Assembly (NCBI RefSeq): GCF_000720135.1
Contig: NZ_JOIU01000005.1
Coordinates: 124,001-188,000 of the forward strand
DNA length: 64,000 nt
Direction of reading: 5' to 3'
Source: Streptomyces sp. NRRL S-1022
Lineage (GTDB): Bacteria > Actinomycetota > Actinomycetes > Streptomycetales > Streptomycetaceae
Positions 1-8,798 of the stretch are shown piece after piece. The stretch's first letter is position 1; the number at the start of each line of letters is the position of its first letter. The notes under the pieces were generated by a model. That model did no database searches. It had not been told where the DNA came from and saw only the letters and a list, made by a program, of their open reading frames with translations. Made by a program: the position numbers and the translations under genes.

Positions 1-445
1 GCACGTCGAGCACGACGTACAGGCCGTCGGCGAGTGCCCAGTCGACCACCTGCCTGACGCGGGCCAGGAACGCGGTGTCGATCGTGTACGGCGCGGTGGC
101 GGACTGGTGGCCGGTCCACGTCACCGGGATGCGGACGCTGCGGAAACCCTGTGCGCGGACGGTGTCGAACAGGGCCTTCGTGACCGGCGGGTTGCCCCAG
201 GAGGTCTCGTCGGGGATGGCGTCGAGGGTGTTGCCCAGGTTCCAGCCGGGCTGCATGGCCGCGACGGCGTCCGCCGCGGCGGCCGGCACCCGCACCGTCG
301 GCCGCGCCGCCTTCCCGTGGCCGCCGGCCGCGGCGAACGTGCTGCCGGCGGACAGCCCGAGCGTGACGAGCAGCGCCAGCAGGAGGGCCGCCGGACGGCC
401 GGGGCCGCGGCTGCGGCGGTGCGCGGAGTGCGCTGTGTCCTTCAC
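1..445 (-). CDS. Secreted GH5-family glycoside hydrolase (endoglucanase-like), N-terminal part only
   Basis: The gene runs off the left edge, so only about 148 residues are visible. It starts with GTG and encodes a signal peptide: basic residues (HRRSRGPGRP) followed by a hydrophobic core (AALLLALLVTLGL) and an Ala-rich cleavage region. The mature part opens with MQPGWNLGNTLDAI, then RSVRIPVTW, which are typical of GH5 cellulases and related beta-glycanases. The family hydrolyses beta-1,4-glucans or mannans outside the cell. The catalytic glutamates lie beyond the window edge. It is next to a GH43 gene on the same strand, so plant-polysaccharide use is the likely role. The exact substrate cannot be assigned from this fragment. 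Confidence 0.8.
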   Translation of the reverse strand, partial: MKDTAHSAHRRSRGPGRPAALLLALLVTLGLSAGSTFAAAGGHGKAARPTVRVPAAAADAVAAMQPGWNLGNTLDAIPDETSWGNPPVTKALFDTVRAQGFRSVRIPVTWTGHQSATAPYTIDTAFLARVRQVVDWALADGLYVVLDV

Positions 446-499
446 GTGTCGTCCCTTTCGGTCGGTCGTGCGGAGGGATCGGATCCGGGGCCGCCCGGC

Positions 500-2011
500 T
501 CAGCCGGGGAGGGGCGCGTAGTCGAACCAGTCGAAGTGGACGGTGCCTGCCGCGGCGTACATGCCGAGGACGCGGCCGGTGAAGCCGCCGGCGACCTCCG
601 TCGACAGGTAGCGGCCGTCGAGCCCGCCGAGCGCGGTGAACGTGCCGTCCGGCTCCTCGACGCCGAGGGAGACCACATCGGGTCCGGTGCGCGGCTCGTG
701 CGGGAGCGGCGGGTCCGTGACCGTGACGGCCAGGACCAGCGGCCCGGCTGCCACGTGCCGGGTGGCCACGACCGTGCGCAGATCGCCGACGCGCGCGATG
801 ACCCGCACCTGCGTACCCGACGCCTCGATCGCGTAGTGGTGCCGCTCGTCCAGCCGTACGGCGAGGCCGCCGCGGCCCTGAGCGGCATCCACCAGGGTGC
901 GCGCCCGGCAGGACGGGTGCTGCTGGCGCCGGCCGGTGAAGACGGCGTCGGGCTCGTCCAGGGAACCGCCGCGCGCGCGGAGCGTCAGCCAGCCGGGGCG
1001 CTCCTTGGTGGTGCAGAGTTCGGCGGGGCGGTCCCGCAGCGAGATCCAGTACGGCCGCAGCTCGCCGAGGTCGAAGTCGTCGCGCGGCTCCGCGGCCGGG
1101 CCGGGGACGAGGGGCCACGGCGGCGCGGTCAGGTCCAGGGCCGGCTCGCCGATCACCGGCCAGCCGTCCGCCCAGGTCACCGGGGCGAGGAAGGTCTCCC
1201 GGCCGAGCACGTGCCAGCCGGGGGTGCCGCCGCGCGGCCGTACCCCGAGCAGCACCATCCACCAGGAGCCGTCGGGAGCCTGGACCAGGTCCGCGTGACC
1301 GGTGTTCTGCACGGGACGGTCGGTGCCGCGGTGGGTGAGGACCGGGTTGGCCGGACACGGCTCGAACGGGCCGCTCGGGGTGCGGCCGCGGGCGACCGAC
1401 ACACCGTGGCCGCGCTCGGTGCCGCCCTCGGCGATGAGCAGGTACCAGTAGCCGCCGATCCGGTACAGGTGCGGCGCCTCCGGGGCCTTGGCGCCCGGCG
1501 TGCCGGACCAGACCTCGTGCGGCGGCCCGTACGTCTGCCCGGTGGACGGGTCGATGCGCACCTGTGCCACTCCGGCGACCGTGCACCAGCAGGTGCCGTC
1601 CTCGTCCCAGGCGAGGTCCGGGTCGATGCCGGGCACGCCGGGCAGCCGGACCGGATCCGACCACGGCCCGGCGGGGTCGGTGGCGGTGACGACCAGGTTG
1701 CCGCCGCCCTCGTGCACATCGGTGACGATCAGCCAGAAACGTCCGTCGTGGTGGCGCAGGGTCGGGGCGTAGATCCCGGCGGAGGACGGCGTGTCCACGG
1801 GCAGGCTCAACTGGCTCGGCCGGTCGAGGGCGTTGCCGATCTGCGTCCAGTGCACCAGGTCGCGGCTGTGGAAGAGGGGTACGCCCGGGAAGTACTCGAA
1901 ACTGGAGCACGCGAGGTAGTAGTCCTCGCCCACCCGGCAGATGCTGGGATCGGGGTGGAAGCCCGGGATCACGGGGTTGGCCGCGCGGGCGGTCTGCTGA
2001 GGGAGGGACAC
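500..2011 (-). CDS. GH43-family beta-xylosidase / alpha-L-arabinofuranosidase
   Basis: 503 residues from a GTG start; no signal peptide is evident, so it is probably cytoplasmic. The N-terminal five-bladed propeller shows the GH43 hallmarks: PGFHPDPSICRVGEDYYL (Asp base, residues about 16-33), GIDPDLAWDEDG (pKa-modulating Asp) and EAPHLYRIGGYWYLL (Glu acid). The last 200 residues form a beta-sandwich like the one attached to GH43 xylosidases. The family removes xylose or arabinose from xylo-oligosaccharides. It lies 54 bp upstream of the GH5 gene on the same strand and may share its transcript. Two LacI-type palindromes lie just upstream. Xylosidase versus arabinofuranosidase cannot be decided by eye. 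Confidence 0.85.
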   Translation of the reverse strand: MSLPQQTARAANPVIPGFHPDPSICRVGEDYYLACSSFEYFPGVPLFHSRDLVHWTQIGNALDRPSQLSLPVDTPSSAGIYAPTLRHHDGRFWLIVTDVHEGGGNLVVTATDPAGPWSDPVRLPGVPGIDPDLAWDEDGTCWCTVAGVAQVRIDPSTGQTYGPPHEVWSGTPGAKAPEAPHLYRIGGYWYLLIAEGGTERGHGVSVARGRTPSGPFEPCPANPVLTHRGTDRPVQNTGHADLVQAPDGSWWMVLLGVRPRGGTPGWHVLGRETFLAPVTWADGWPVIGEPALDLTAPPWPLVPGPAAEPRDDFDLGELRPYWISLRDRPAELCTTKERPGWLTLRARGGSLDEPDAVFTGRRQQHPSCRARTLVDAAQGRGGLAVRLDERHHYAIEASGTQVRVIARVGDLRTVVATRHVAAGPLVLAVTVTDPPLPHEPRTGPDVVSLGVEEPDGTFTALGGLDGRYLSTEVAGGFTGRVLGMYAAAGTVHFDWFDYAPLPG

Positions 2012-2036
2012 CCCTGGGGTCCTTTCGCTCGCTGTC

Positions 2037-2166
2037 GAAGCGCTTCACTAGACAGGGCAAGGTAATGGCCCGGTTCTTCTGAGACAAGAGCCGTGGTTCC
2101 CGAGAAACTTTCGCCTGCCTGCGAGATCGGCACCGCATCGTGACGAGGGCAGTGTCGATGCGCTTC
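2037..2166. promoter_or_regulatory. Two LacI-type operator-like palindromes upstream of the GH43 gene
   Basis: GAAGCGCTTC (2037-2046) and GATGCGCTTC (2157-2166) share the longer context TGTCGA-A/T-GCGCTTCA and resemble the GCGC-centred operators of LacI/GalR repressors such as CebR-type regulators of glycosidase genes. They lie 26 and 146 bp upstream of the GH43 start. Sugar-responsive repression of the GH43-GH5 unit is inferred; no lacI-family gene is in the window. Confidence 0.5.
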
Positions 2167-2644
2167 AACAACGGGTCGGTCGGGCAGCAGCCGGCCCCGC
2201 GGTCCCCGCCGTTGGGGTCGTAGTGCGTGATGCCGCCGTCGGACGCGTCGGGCGTCAAGTGCTGGTCGTACCAGGTGGCCACGGTGAAGGAGGAGTCACG
2301 GGCAGGGAGTCGTCGTCCGGGCAGCGCTCCCCGTGGATCTCGTCGGCGTCGAACGGTTCCAGCCCGTCCTCGTCCCGCAGGTGCCTCGTGCCGGTCCCCA
2401 CGACGCCGAGGTGAACGGCGGGGAAGCCGACCGTGAGCAGGAACTCCCGCGACCCGGCACGAGTCGGCTCGGCCGGCAGGGCAGCCTCGTCCGGCGGTCG
2501 TTGCAGGCCCATTCCCTCTCGGCGTGCCGTCAGGAGTGCGGCCGGGCAGGGCGGGTGCGCCTGTTGACCTCCGTTTGGGCTGTCGTTCCCTGAGCGTTCA
2601 GCCTGCGCGTCCTGTCGGTGTCGTGTGCGCTTCCTAGGGTCCAT
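2160..2644 (-). pseudogene. Possible decayed coding remnant in the 2.0-2.67 kb gap
   Basis: The gap between the GH43 gene and the ABC transporter holds a minus-strand stretch with protein-like sequence that changes frame near 2290. One frame reads LGVVGTGTRHLRDEDGLEPF then HGERCPDDDSLPVT; the next frame continues VATWYDQHLTPDASDGGITH and YDPNGGDRGAGCCPTD. No single frame spans it and there is no convincing start. I do not recognise the family. It could be a frameshifted gene or chance coding bias in GC-rich DNA. Confidence 0.25.
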
Positions 2645-2667
2645 GAGGCCTACGGAAGAAGGGGCTC

Positions 2668-3654
2668 ATGGACTCACAGCTCGCGGTCCGGGCTCGCGGG
2701 ATCACCAAGTGTTTCGGCGATGTCGTGGCACTCGACGGTGTCGACCTGGAGGTGGCGCAGGGGAGGATCCACGGCCTGGCCGGGCCGAACGGCGCCGGCA
2801 AGACGACACTGCTCGGCCTGCTGCTGGGCCTGGCCGTGGCCGACGGCGGCCGCCTGGAGATCCTCGGTACGCCGGTGGGCCGGGCGTTCGAAGGCCCGAG
2901 TGGTGTCTCCGGATTCGTGGACGGGCCGGGGCTGTACCCCTCGCTCACCGCGCGGCAGAACCTCGCCGCGCTCGCCGCCCTGCGCGGCGACGGCTCGCGG
3001 CCGGCGCGGATCGACGACGCGCTCGCGCAGGTCGGGCTCACCGACGTCGCCGACGACCGCACCCGCGGATTCTCCCTGGGCATGCGGCAACGGCTCGGCC
3101 TCGCCGCGGCCCTGCTCGCCCGGCCGCGGCTGCTGGTCCTGGACGAACCGTCCAACGGCCTGGACCCGGCCGGCAAGAAGCACGTCCACGGTGTGCTCAC
3201 CCGGCTCGCACGGGAAGGCACCACCGTCGTGCTGTCCAGCCACCGCATGGACGACCTGGAGGCCCTGTGTTCCGAGGTCACCATCCTCGCGGCGGGGCGG
3301 GTCGTCTTCTCCGGGCCGCTGGGCGAGCTGGCCGCCGGCAACCGCGAACTCGACTACCGGCTCGTCACGTCGGACCCGGCCCGGGCACGCCGGCTGGCCG
3401 CCGACGCACCCGGCATCCACCTGGCCGGTGACACCGCGGGACGCGGGGGCGGCGAGGCGCTCGTGGTGCGCGCGCTGGTCCCCGCCCTCGACGACCTGGT
3501 GGTACGGCTCGTCCACGCGGGCATCGCACTGCGCGAACTCGGCCCCGTCGTCTCCCCGTTGGAGGCGGCGTTCCTGGCCCTGACCGAACCCCGGACGGCC
3601 GGCCCCGCCGGCGCGCGGCAGACCGGCGCTCGCCGTCAGGAGGCCGCCCGGTGA
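2668..3654 (+). CDS. ABC transporter ATP-binding protein
   Basis: 328 residues. It shows Walker A GPNGAGKTT (about residue 40), the signature FSLGMRQRLGLA, Walker B LLVLDEPSNGLDP and the switch His in SSHRMDDLEALC. The layout is that of ABC-2 exporters of the CcmA/NatA type, with a C-terminal extension after the ATPase core. The ATG is preceded by GAAGAAGGGG. It overlaps the downstream permease start by 4 bp, so the two are translationally coupled and form one transporter. It starts 5 kb outside the first SARP-type box of the polyketide cluster, so I regard it as flanking, although an export or resistance role for the product is possible. Confidence 0.9.
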   Translation: MDSQLAVRARGITKCFGDVVALDGVDLEVAQGRIHGLAGPNGAGKTTLLGLLLGLAVADGGRLEILGTPVGRAFEGPSGVSGFVDGPGLYPSLTARQNLAALAALRGDGSRPARIDDALAQVGLTDVADDRTRGFSLGMRQRLGLAAALLARPRLLVLDEPSNGLDPAGKKHVHGVLTRLAREGTTVVLSSHRMDDLEALCSEVTILAAGRVVFSGPLGELAAGNRELDYRLVTSDPARARRLAADAPGIHLAGDTAGRGGGEALVVRALVPALDDLVVRLVHAGIALRELGPVVSPLEAAFLALTEPRTAGPAGARQTGARRQEAAR

Positions 3655-5015
3655 CCGCGCCCGCCGTAGCCGCCCCTGGGCAGCCGGCCGCTCCAGGCCG
3701 TGTCTCCATCGCCCGGGGCTACCGCTTCGAAGTCGTCAAACTCCTCTCGCAGTGGCGGATCCGCCTGCTGGTCCTCGCCTGCTGGCTCGCGCCGGCGCTG
3801 TTCGTGGCCGGCGTGAGCGTGCAGAGCACGCTGCCCACGGACACCCTCTTCGGCCGCTGGATGCACGCCACCGGGTGGGCCGGTCCGCTGGTGACGCTCG
3901 GTTTCGCCGGCACCTGGGCGCTGCCGCTGCTGACCTCCGTCGTCGCCGGTGACGTGTTCGCCTCCGAGGACCGGCTCGGCACCTGGCGCCATCTGCTCGT
4001 CGTCGTGCGCTCGCCCCGGCGGATCTTCGCGGCGAAGGTACTGGCCGGACTCACCGTCATCCTGCTGCTGGTGACCGGACTGGCCGTCTCCGGCACCCTC
4101 GGCGGACTGCTGGCCGTGGGCAACCAGCCGCTGGTCGGCCTCGACGGCCGCCTGCTCACCCCGGGGGACGCAGCGACCGGTGTCCTGCTGGCCTGGGCCT
4201 GCGTGCTCGCCCCGACCCTGGCCCTCGCCGGCATCGGGTTCCTCGGGTCGGTCGCGCTGGGGCGTTCCCCGGTGGGACTGCTGCTGCCCGCGCTCGTCGC
4301 GCTGGCGATGCAGCTCGCCCAGACGCTGCCGCTCCCCGTCGCCGTACGCCTCGCCCTGCCCGGCGACGCCTTCACCGGCTGGAAGGGCCTGTTCACCAGC
4401 CCGGCGCAGCTCACCCCGCTCCTGATCGGCATCGCCGTCAGCCTGCTGTGGGCCGTGACCGCGACAGCGCTGGCCCATGTCCTGTTCCTGCGCCGCGACT
4501 TCACCAACCCCACCGACGACGGCTCGGCGCGCCGCGCGCTCACCACGGGTGCCCTGCCGCTGGCGGGGCTGCTGGGGGTGACGGTGGCCGTCGTGGCGGC
4601 GACGACCACGGCCACGGGCTCCGGGATCGAGCAGACGAAGGTGGAGCGCGCGCTCGCCACGGAGTTCGCCCACCTGTACCGCATGCAGACCCGGCAGCTG
4701 CACCGGCCCGCGGTCACCGAGGCCCGGTTGAGGACCGCCGCGGCGTGCTCCAAGGCAGGCGTCCAGGACGGCGCCCGGGGCCCGGGCAACGACTGGCGGT
4801 GCGTTGTCTCCTGGCACCTGCCGGGCGTCGCGGCCACCGGGTCGGCCGTGTACCAGCTCGACATCACGGCAGACGGGCGGTTCGTCGCGGACGGCGACGG
4901 ACCGAAGGAAGTGAACGGCTACTTCCTGGTGCGGACGCCGGCAGGCGACGCACCGAACCCGCTGTGGCAGTTCGACGGCGATGTCGAGCTGCTCTCCACC
5001 TCCGCGAAGGGATGA
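3651..5015 (+). CDS. ABC-2 type transporter permease
   Basis: 454 residues from a GTG that overlaps the stop of the ATPase gene (GTGA). Several hydrophobic segments are visible, including LLVLACWLAPALFVAGV, VILLLVTGLAVSGTLGG and ALPLAGLLGVTVAVVAA. A large extracytoplasmic domain of about 130 residues follows the last segment (from GSGIEQTKVERALA). It has Cys residues at AAACSKAG and DWRCVVSW that could pair. This C-terminal domain is unusual for an ABC-2 permease and may act with the exported propeller protein encoded immediately downstream (gap of 4 bp). Confidence 0.85.
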   Translation: MTAPAVAAPGQPAAPGRVSIARGYRFEVVKLLSQWRIRLLVLACWLAPALFVAGVSVQSTLPTDTLFGRWMHATGWAGPLVTLGFAGTWALPLLTSVVAGDVFASEDRLGTWRHLLVVVRSPRRIFAAKVLAGLTVILLLVTGLAVSGTLGGLLAVGNQPLVGLDGRLLTPGDAATGVLLAWACVLAPTLALAGIGFLGSVALGRSPVGLLLPALVALAMQLAQTLPLPVAVRLALPGDAFTGWKGLFTSPAQLTPLLIGIAVSLLWAVTATALAHVLFLRRDFTNPTDDGSARRALTTGALPLAGLLGVTVAVVAATTTATGSGIEQTKVERALATEFAHLYRMQTRQLHRPAVTEARLRTAAACSKAGVQDGARGPGNDWRCVVSWHLPGVAATGSAVYQLDITADGRFVADGDGPKEVNGYFLVRTPAGDAPNPLWQFDGDVELLSTSAKG

Positions 5016-5019
5016 CGCC

Positions 5020-7770
5020 ATGCAGATAACGCGCCGCCGCCGGCCGGCCGGGAAGCGGTACCACGTCCTGCTGGGCAGACCGGTCAGCCGCCGGGCGGCC
5101 CTGGTCACGGCATGCATCGCCACGGCGGCCCTGGCCACCGGCACCGCCCTCGCCGACACGCGTCACTTCGGCACCGACCAGGTCGGCCAGGTCACCGCCA
5201 AGGGACGGGTCGTCTCCGCCGACCAGTACCTCGACCCGTACGGCGACCGCCTCGTCATCGACGACGGCAAGATCATGTCGTCGACGGTCAGCCCGGACGG
5301 CACCCACCTCGCCGCCTCGCTCGCCGACGGCGACGCCGCGCTGGTCGTGGTGGACCTCGCGACCGGGCAGGTGAAGCAGCGGATCGGCACCTCCGCCGCG
5401 GACGACCTGCGCATCGGCAGCGGCGCCGTCGGCCAGGAAGGCCCCGCCTACTCACCCGACGGCACACAGCTGTGGCTGGGCCAGACCGACGGCTACACGA
5501 GGTTCACGGTGCGGCCCGACGGCACCCTCTCCGACCCGGTCACCGTCCGGATCCCGGCCGACGGGAGCAAGCACGCCCTGGTCGGCGCGGCGGTGTTCTC
5601 GGCCGACGGCGCCACCGTGTACGCCGCGGTCAACGGCCAGAACCGGGTGGTGGCCCTCGACGTGGCGACCGGGGCCGTCGAGCGCAGCTGGCCGGTGGGC
5701 AACGCCCCGCGCGGCATGGCCCGGGTCGGCGACACGCTCTACGTCGGCAACGAGGGCGGCCGGCCCGCGAAGGCCGGCGACTCCACCCTCAACTCCTACG
5801 GCACCCAGGTCCCGGCCGACCCGCAGACCGGCGCCACCACCACCGGCACGGTCAGCGTCATCGACCTGGCCGACCCGTCCGCCGCCGTCGGGACCATCGA
5901 CGTCGGACTGCACCCGACCGCGGTGTACGCGCGGCACGGCGCGGTGTTCGTCACCAACACCGCCGACAACGACGTGTCGGTCATCGACACCGCCAAGGGC
6001 AAGGTCGTCCAGACCATCTCCACACAGCCCTGGCCCGAGGCGTCGGTCGGCTACGAGCCGGACGCCGTGACCCTCACCGACGACGGCCACCTGCTGGTGA
6101 CGCTCGGCCGTGCCGACGCCGTCGCCGTCTACCGCTACACCTCCCCGCAGGAGCCCGTCGGTTACGTCGGCCTGCTCCCCACGGACTACTTCCCCGCCGA
6201 GATCGCCACCGTGGGGGAGAAGGTCGTCGTCTCCCACACCCGCGGCATCGACGCGCGCCGCCCCGACAGCGCGGGCCACGGCACCCACGACACGACCTCC
6301 AGCCTGACGCAGTTCACCCTGCCCGACGACCGTGTCATCCGCGCCCAGACCGCCAAGGTCTTCCGCCAGAACGGCTGGAGCGCCGGCGCGGCCTCGTCCG
6401 CCAGGCGCGGCAGCCACCCGAAGCCGCAGCCGGTCCCGGCGCGGATCGGCGACCCGTCGACCATCAAGCACGTGTTCCTTATCGTCAAGGAGAACCGCAC
6501 CTACGACCAGGTCTTCGGCGATGTCGCCGAGGGCGACGGCGACCCCTCGCTGACGCAGTTCGGCGAGAACGTCACACCCAACCAGCACGCGCTGGCGCGG
6601 CAGTTCGGGCTGTACGACAACACGTACGACATCGGCACCAACTCCGCCGAGGGTCACAACTGGCTGATGCAGGCCGACAATCCCGAGTACACGGAGTCCT
6701 CGGCCGGCGAGTACGCGCGCAGCTACGACACCGAGGACGACGCCCTCGGCCACCAGAGGACCGGTTTCCTGTGGACGGGCGCGCAGGCGGCCGGCCGGAC
6801 CGTACGGGACTTCGGCGAGTTCCAGCAGTTCCTGACCAAGCCCTCCGGCGCGAGCTGGCAGAACCTGTACTGCGACGCCAAGCACATGGACGCCACCGGG
6901 CAGGGCACCGCCTACCCCCTGAACTCGTCGTCACCGATCCCGTCGCTCAACAGCGTGTCGGTGCCCGGCTTCCCGAAGTTCGACACCAGCGTCCCCGACG
7001 TCTACCGCCACCAGATCTGGAAGCAGGACTTCGAGAAGAACGGTCCGGCGAACCTGAACATGTTCTGGCTCTCCAGCGACCACACCGGTGGCCCGGCGAG
7101 CCCGGCCGCCCAGGTCGCCGACAACGACCTCGCGACCGGCAGGATCGTCGACGAGATCTCGCACAGCCGGTACTGGAAGGACTCGGCGGTCTTCGTCGTG
7201 GAGGACGACTCCCAGGCGGGCCTGGACCACGTCGACGGCCACCGTGCCCCGATCCAGATCATCAGCCCCTGGGCCCGGCACGGTGTCGTGGACGACCACT
7301 ACTACACGCAGATCACGCTGATCCGCACCATCGAGCAGATCCTCGGGATCCACCCGATGAACCAGAAGGACAGCGCGGCCACCCCGATGCGGGGCGTGTT
7401 CACCCGGCACGCCGACTACACGCCGTTCACCGCGCTGCCCAACCGGACCCCGCTGACCGACGGCCTGAAGACCCCGCCCTCCTGCGGCCTCGACACCCCC
7501 GCCGCACAGGACCCGAAGGCGGCGGCCGTGCCCGCGGCCCGGGTGCCGGCCGACAAGGAGTCCCTCGCGGCCCGGTGGGACACCTGGAAGTCGGGGCAGC
7601 ACCTGACCGGACCGCACGCCGTCCCCGACTTCGCCAACCCCGCGCAGCTGAACCACCTGACGTGGTACCAGACGCACAACTGGACGCGTCCGTACCCCGG
7701 TGAGAAGAGGATCTACGCACCGAACGACGTGCCCGGCGCCTACCTCCCGTCACCGGAGTCCGACGGCTGA
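5020..7770 (+). CDS. Secreted YncE-like beta-propeller fused to a phosphoesterase/alkaline-phosphatase-like domain
   Basis: 916 residues from the ATG at 5020, chosen over an upstream in-frame GTG because of the GCGAAGGG ribosome site. A basic stretch (RRRRPAGKR) and hydrophobic segment (AALVTACIATAALATGTALA) give a signal peptide. Residues about 60-470 carry propeller repeats such as VVVDLATGQVKQ, VVALDVATGAV and VSVIDTAKGKVVQTI. From about 485 the phosphoesterase domain begins with IKHVFLIVKENRTYDQVFG, then EGHNWLMQAD and HVDGHRAPIQIISPW. Proteins of this fusion type are secreted; the substrate is not known to me. It is the third gene of an operon with the ABC transporter. Confidence 0.85.
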   Translation: MQITRRRRPAGKRYHVLLGRPVSRRAALVTACIATAALATGTALADTRHFGTDQVGQVTAKGRVVSADQYLDPYGDRLVIDDGKIMSSTVSPDGTHLAASLADGDAALVVVDLATGQVKQRIGTSAADDLRIGSGAVGQEGPAYSPDGTQLWLGQTDGYTRFTVRPDGTLSDPVTVRIPADGSKHALVGAAVFSADGATVYAAVNGQNRVVALDVATGAVERSWPVGNAPRGMARVGDTLYVGNEGGRPAKAGDSTLNSYGTQVPADPQTGATTTGTVSVIDLADPSAAVGTIDVGLHPTAVYARHGAVFVTNTADNDVSVIDTAKGKVVQTISTQPWPEASVGYEPDAVTLTDDGHLLVTLGRADAVAVYRYTSPQEPVGYVGLLPTDYFPAEIATVGEKVVVSHTRGIDARRPDSAGHGTHDTTSSLTQFTLPDDRVIRAQTAKVFRQNGWSAGAASSARRGSHPKPQPVPARIGDPSTIKHVFLIVKENRTYDQVFGDVAEGDGDPSLTQFGENVTPNQHALARQFGLYDNTYDIGTNSAEGHNWLMQADNPEYTESSAGEYARSYDTEDDALGHQRTGFLWTGAQAAGRTVRDFGEFQQFLTKPSGASWQNLYCDAKHMDATGQGTAYPLNSSSPIPSLNSVSVPGFPKFDTSVPDVYRHQIWKQDFEKNGPANLNMFWLSSDHTGGPASPAAQVADNDLATGRIVDEISHSRYWKDSAVFVVEDDSQAGLDHVDGHRAPIQIISPWARHGVVDDHYYTQITLIRTIEQILGIHPMNQKDSAATPMRGVFTRHADYTPFTALPNRTPLTDGLKTPPSCGLDTPAAQDPKAAAVPAARVPADKESLAARWDTWKSGQHLTGPHAVPDFANPAQLNHLTWYQTHNWTRPYPGEKRIYAPNDVPGAYLPSPESDG

Positions 7771-7771
7771 C

Positions 7772-7790
7772 CCACGGTCACCCTCCGTGG
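7772..7790 (+). terminator. Hairpin after the propeller/phosphoesterase gene
   Basis: CCACGG (7772-7777) and CCGTGG (7785-7790) are inverted repeats with a 7-nt loop, starting 1 nt after the stop codon. There is no T-run, as usual in Streptomyces. It separates the transporter operon from the polyketide cluster. Confidence 0.5.
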
Positions 7791-7936
7791 TCGAGAAGGT
7801 GTGAGACCCCGCGTGCCGGGACCGGTCCCCGCGGCCTGCTCCAGGACGAGGACGCCGACCGGAGCCGGGTCCGGTACGTGCGCGACTGCTGACCCGTGCC
7901 CCGGCAGTTCCCCCGGCGCCCCGGGTGACACGGGCG

Positions 7937-7954
7937 GTCCAGCAAGCGTCCAGC
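7937..7954 (+). promoter_or_regulatory. SARP-type direct-repeat box A
   Basis: GTCCAGC at 7937-7943 and again at 7948-7954, spaced AAGC, giving the 11-bp period at which SARP activators bind. It reads toward the SDR gene at 8008 and lies 54 bp upstream of its start. It matches boxes found before most cluster operons. Confidence 0.75.
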
Positions 7955-8007
7955 CTGTCCCGCGACAGTCTCCGTGGAAGCGAACGGTTCACCGTTTTGG
8001 AGGCGCA

Positions 8008-8745
8008 GTGGATCTGCGGTTGGACGGCAGGCTGGCTCTTGTCACGGGTGCGACGCGCGGGATCGGCTTCGCGACGGCCCGGGCCCTCGCGAACGCCGGC
8101 GCCGACATCATCGGCTGCCACCACAGTGACGAATCATCAGCCGAACCAGTGCTGGCAGCACTTGCCGAGACCGGCGGCAAGCACCGGATGGTCCGGGCCG
8201 ACCTGACCGATCCGGCGGACGTGGGCCGTCTGGTGGAGGCCTGCCGCGACACCGGCCGCGAGATCGGCGTGCTCGTCAACAACGTGGGCATCGACGCCGC
8301 GTCCCCCCTGGCCGAACTGAGCGAGGGGGAGTGGCAGCGGGTGCTGGAGACGAACCTGACGTCCGCGTACCGGGTGACCCGAGCCGCTCTCGGCCTGCTC
8401 GCCCGGGACGCGTCGGTGATCTCGATCGGCTCCTCCGCCGCGGCGCGAGGCGTGCCGGGGCGGGCCCACTACGGCGCCGCGAAGGCCGGCATCACCGGGC
8501 TGACCCGGGCTCTGAGCAAGGAACTCGGCCCGAAGGGCGTACGGGTCAACTCCGTCGCCCCGGGCATCGTCGACGTGGGTGCGGACCTCGGCCTCCCGGC
8601 CGAGGTCCGCACCCGCATGTCCCGGATGTCCGCCCTCGGACGTCTGGTGACGGCCGACGAGGTCGCTCACGCCGTGCTCTTCCTCGCCGGTGACGCCGCC
8701 CGTTACGTCACCGGCATCACGCTGAACGTCGACGGCGGGCTGTGA
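8008..8745 (+). CDS. SDR ketoreductase (3-oxoacyl-ACP reductase-like)
   Basis: 245 residues from a GTG preceded by GGAGG at 7999-8003. It shows the NAD(P)H motif TGATRGIG (residues about 13-20), NNVG, catalytic Ser in ISIGSS, and the Tyr/Lys pair in HYGAAKAG; it ends with VDGGL. It is a classical FabG-type reductase of a beta-ketone on an acyl carrier chain or of a ring ketone. It heads a three-gene operon with a SchA/CurD protein and a beta-hydroxyacid-dehydrogenase-like gene, preceded by SARP box A. A second FabG-like reductase sits in the PKS operon (28034-28783). One of the two may act on the starter chain and the other on the nascent polyketide; which is which is not visible. Confidence 0.85.
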   Translation: MDLRLDGRLALVTGATRGIGFATARALANAGADIIGCHHSDESSAEPVLAALAETGGKHRMVRADLTDPADVGRLVEACRDTGREIGVLVNNVGIDAASPLAELSEGEWQRVLETNLTSAYRVTRAALGLLARDASVISIGSSAAARGVPGRAHYGAAKAGITGLTRALSKELGPKGVRVNSVAPGIVDVGADLGLPAEVRTRMSRMSALGRLVTADEVAHAVLFLAGDAARYVTGITLNVDGGL

Positions 8746-8798
8746 GCCCCCGTTCGGCCGTCGACCCGATGGATTCCACCGACCCGGAAGGACGTCCC

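Noticed and set aside
107..2065. Long plus-strand ORF of 652 codons across the GH43 region
   Set aside because: Its sequence is Arg/Gly/Ala-rich without motifs and it lies opposite the clear GH43 gene; it is a GC-rich shadow.
2590..2667. SARP-like box upstream of the ABC transporter operon
   Set aside because: GTTCAGC and GCGTCCT are 11 bp apart only loosely and match poorly, so I did not extend the regulon to this operon.
4981..5019. Upstream GTG start for the propeller/phosphoesterase
   Set aside because: It lies inside the permease gene and has no ribosome site; the ATG at 5020 has GCGAAGGG in place.
3636..5159. 507-codon minus ORF opposite the ABC permease
   Set aside because: Composition is Gln/Arg/Gly repeats; the permease on the other strand has proper membrane segments and coupling.
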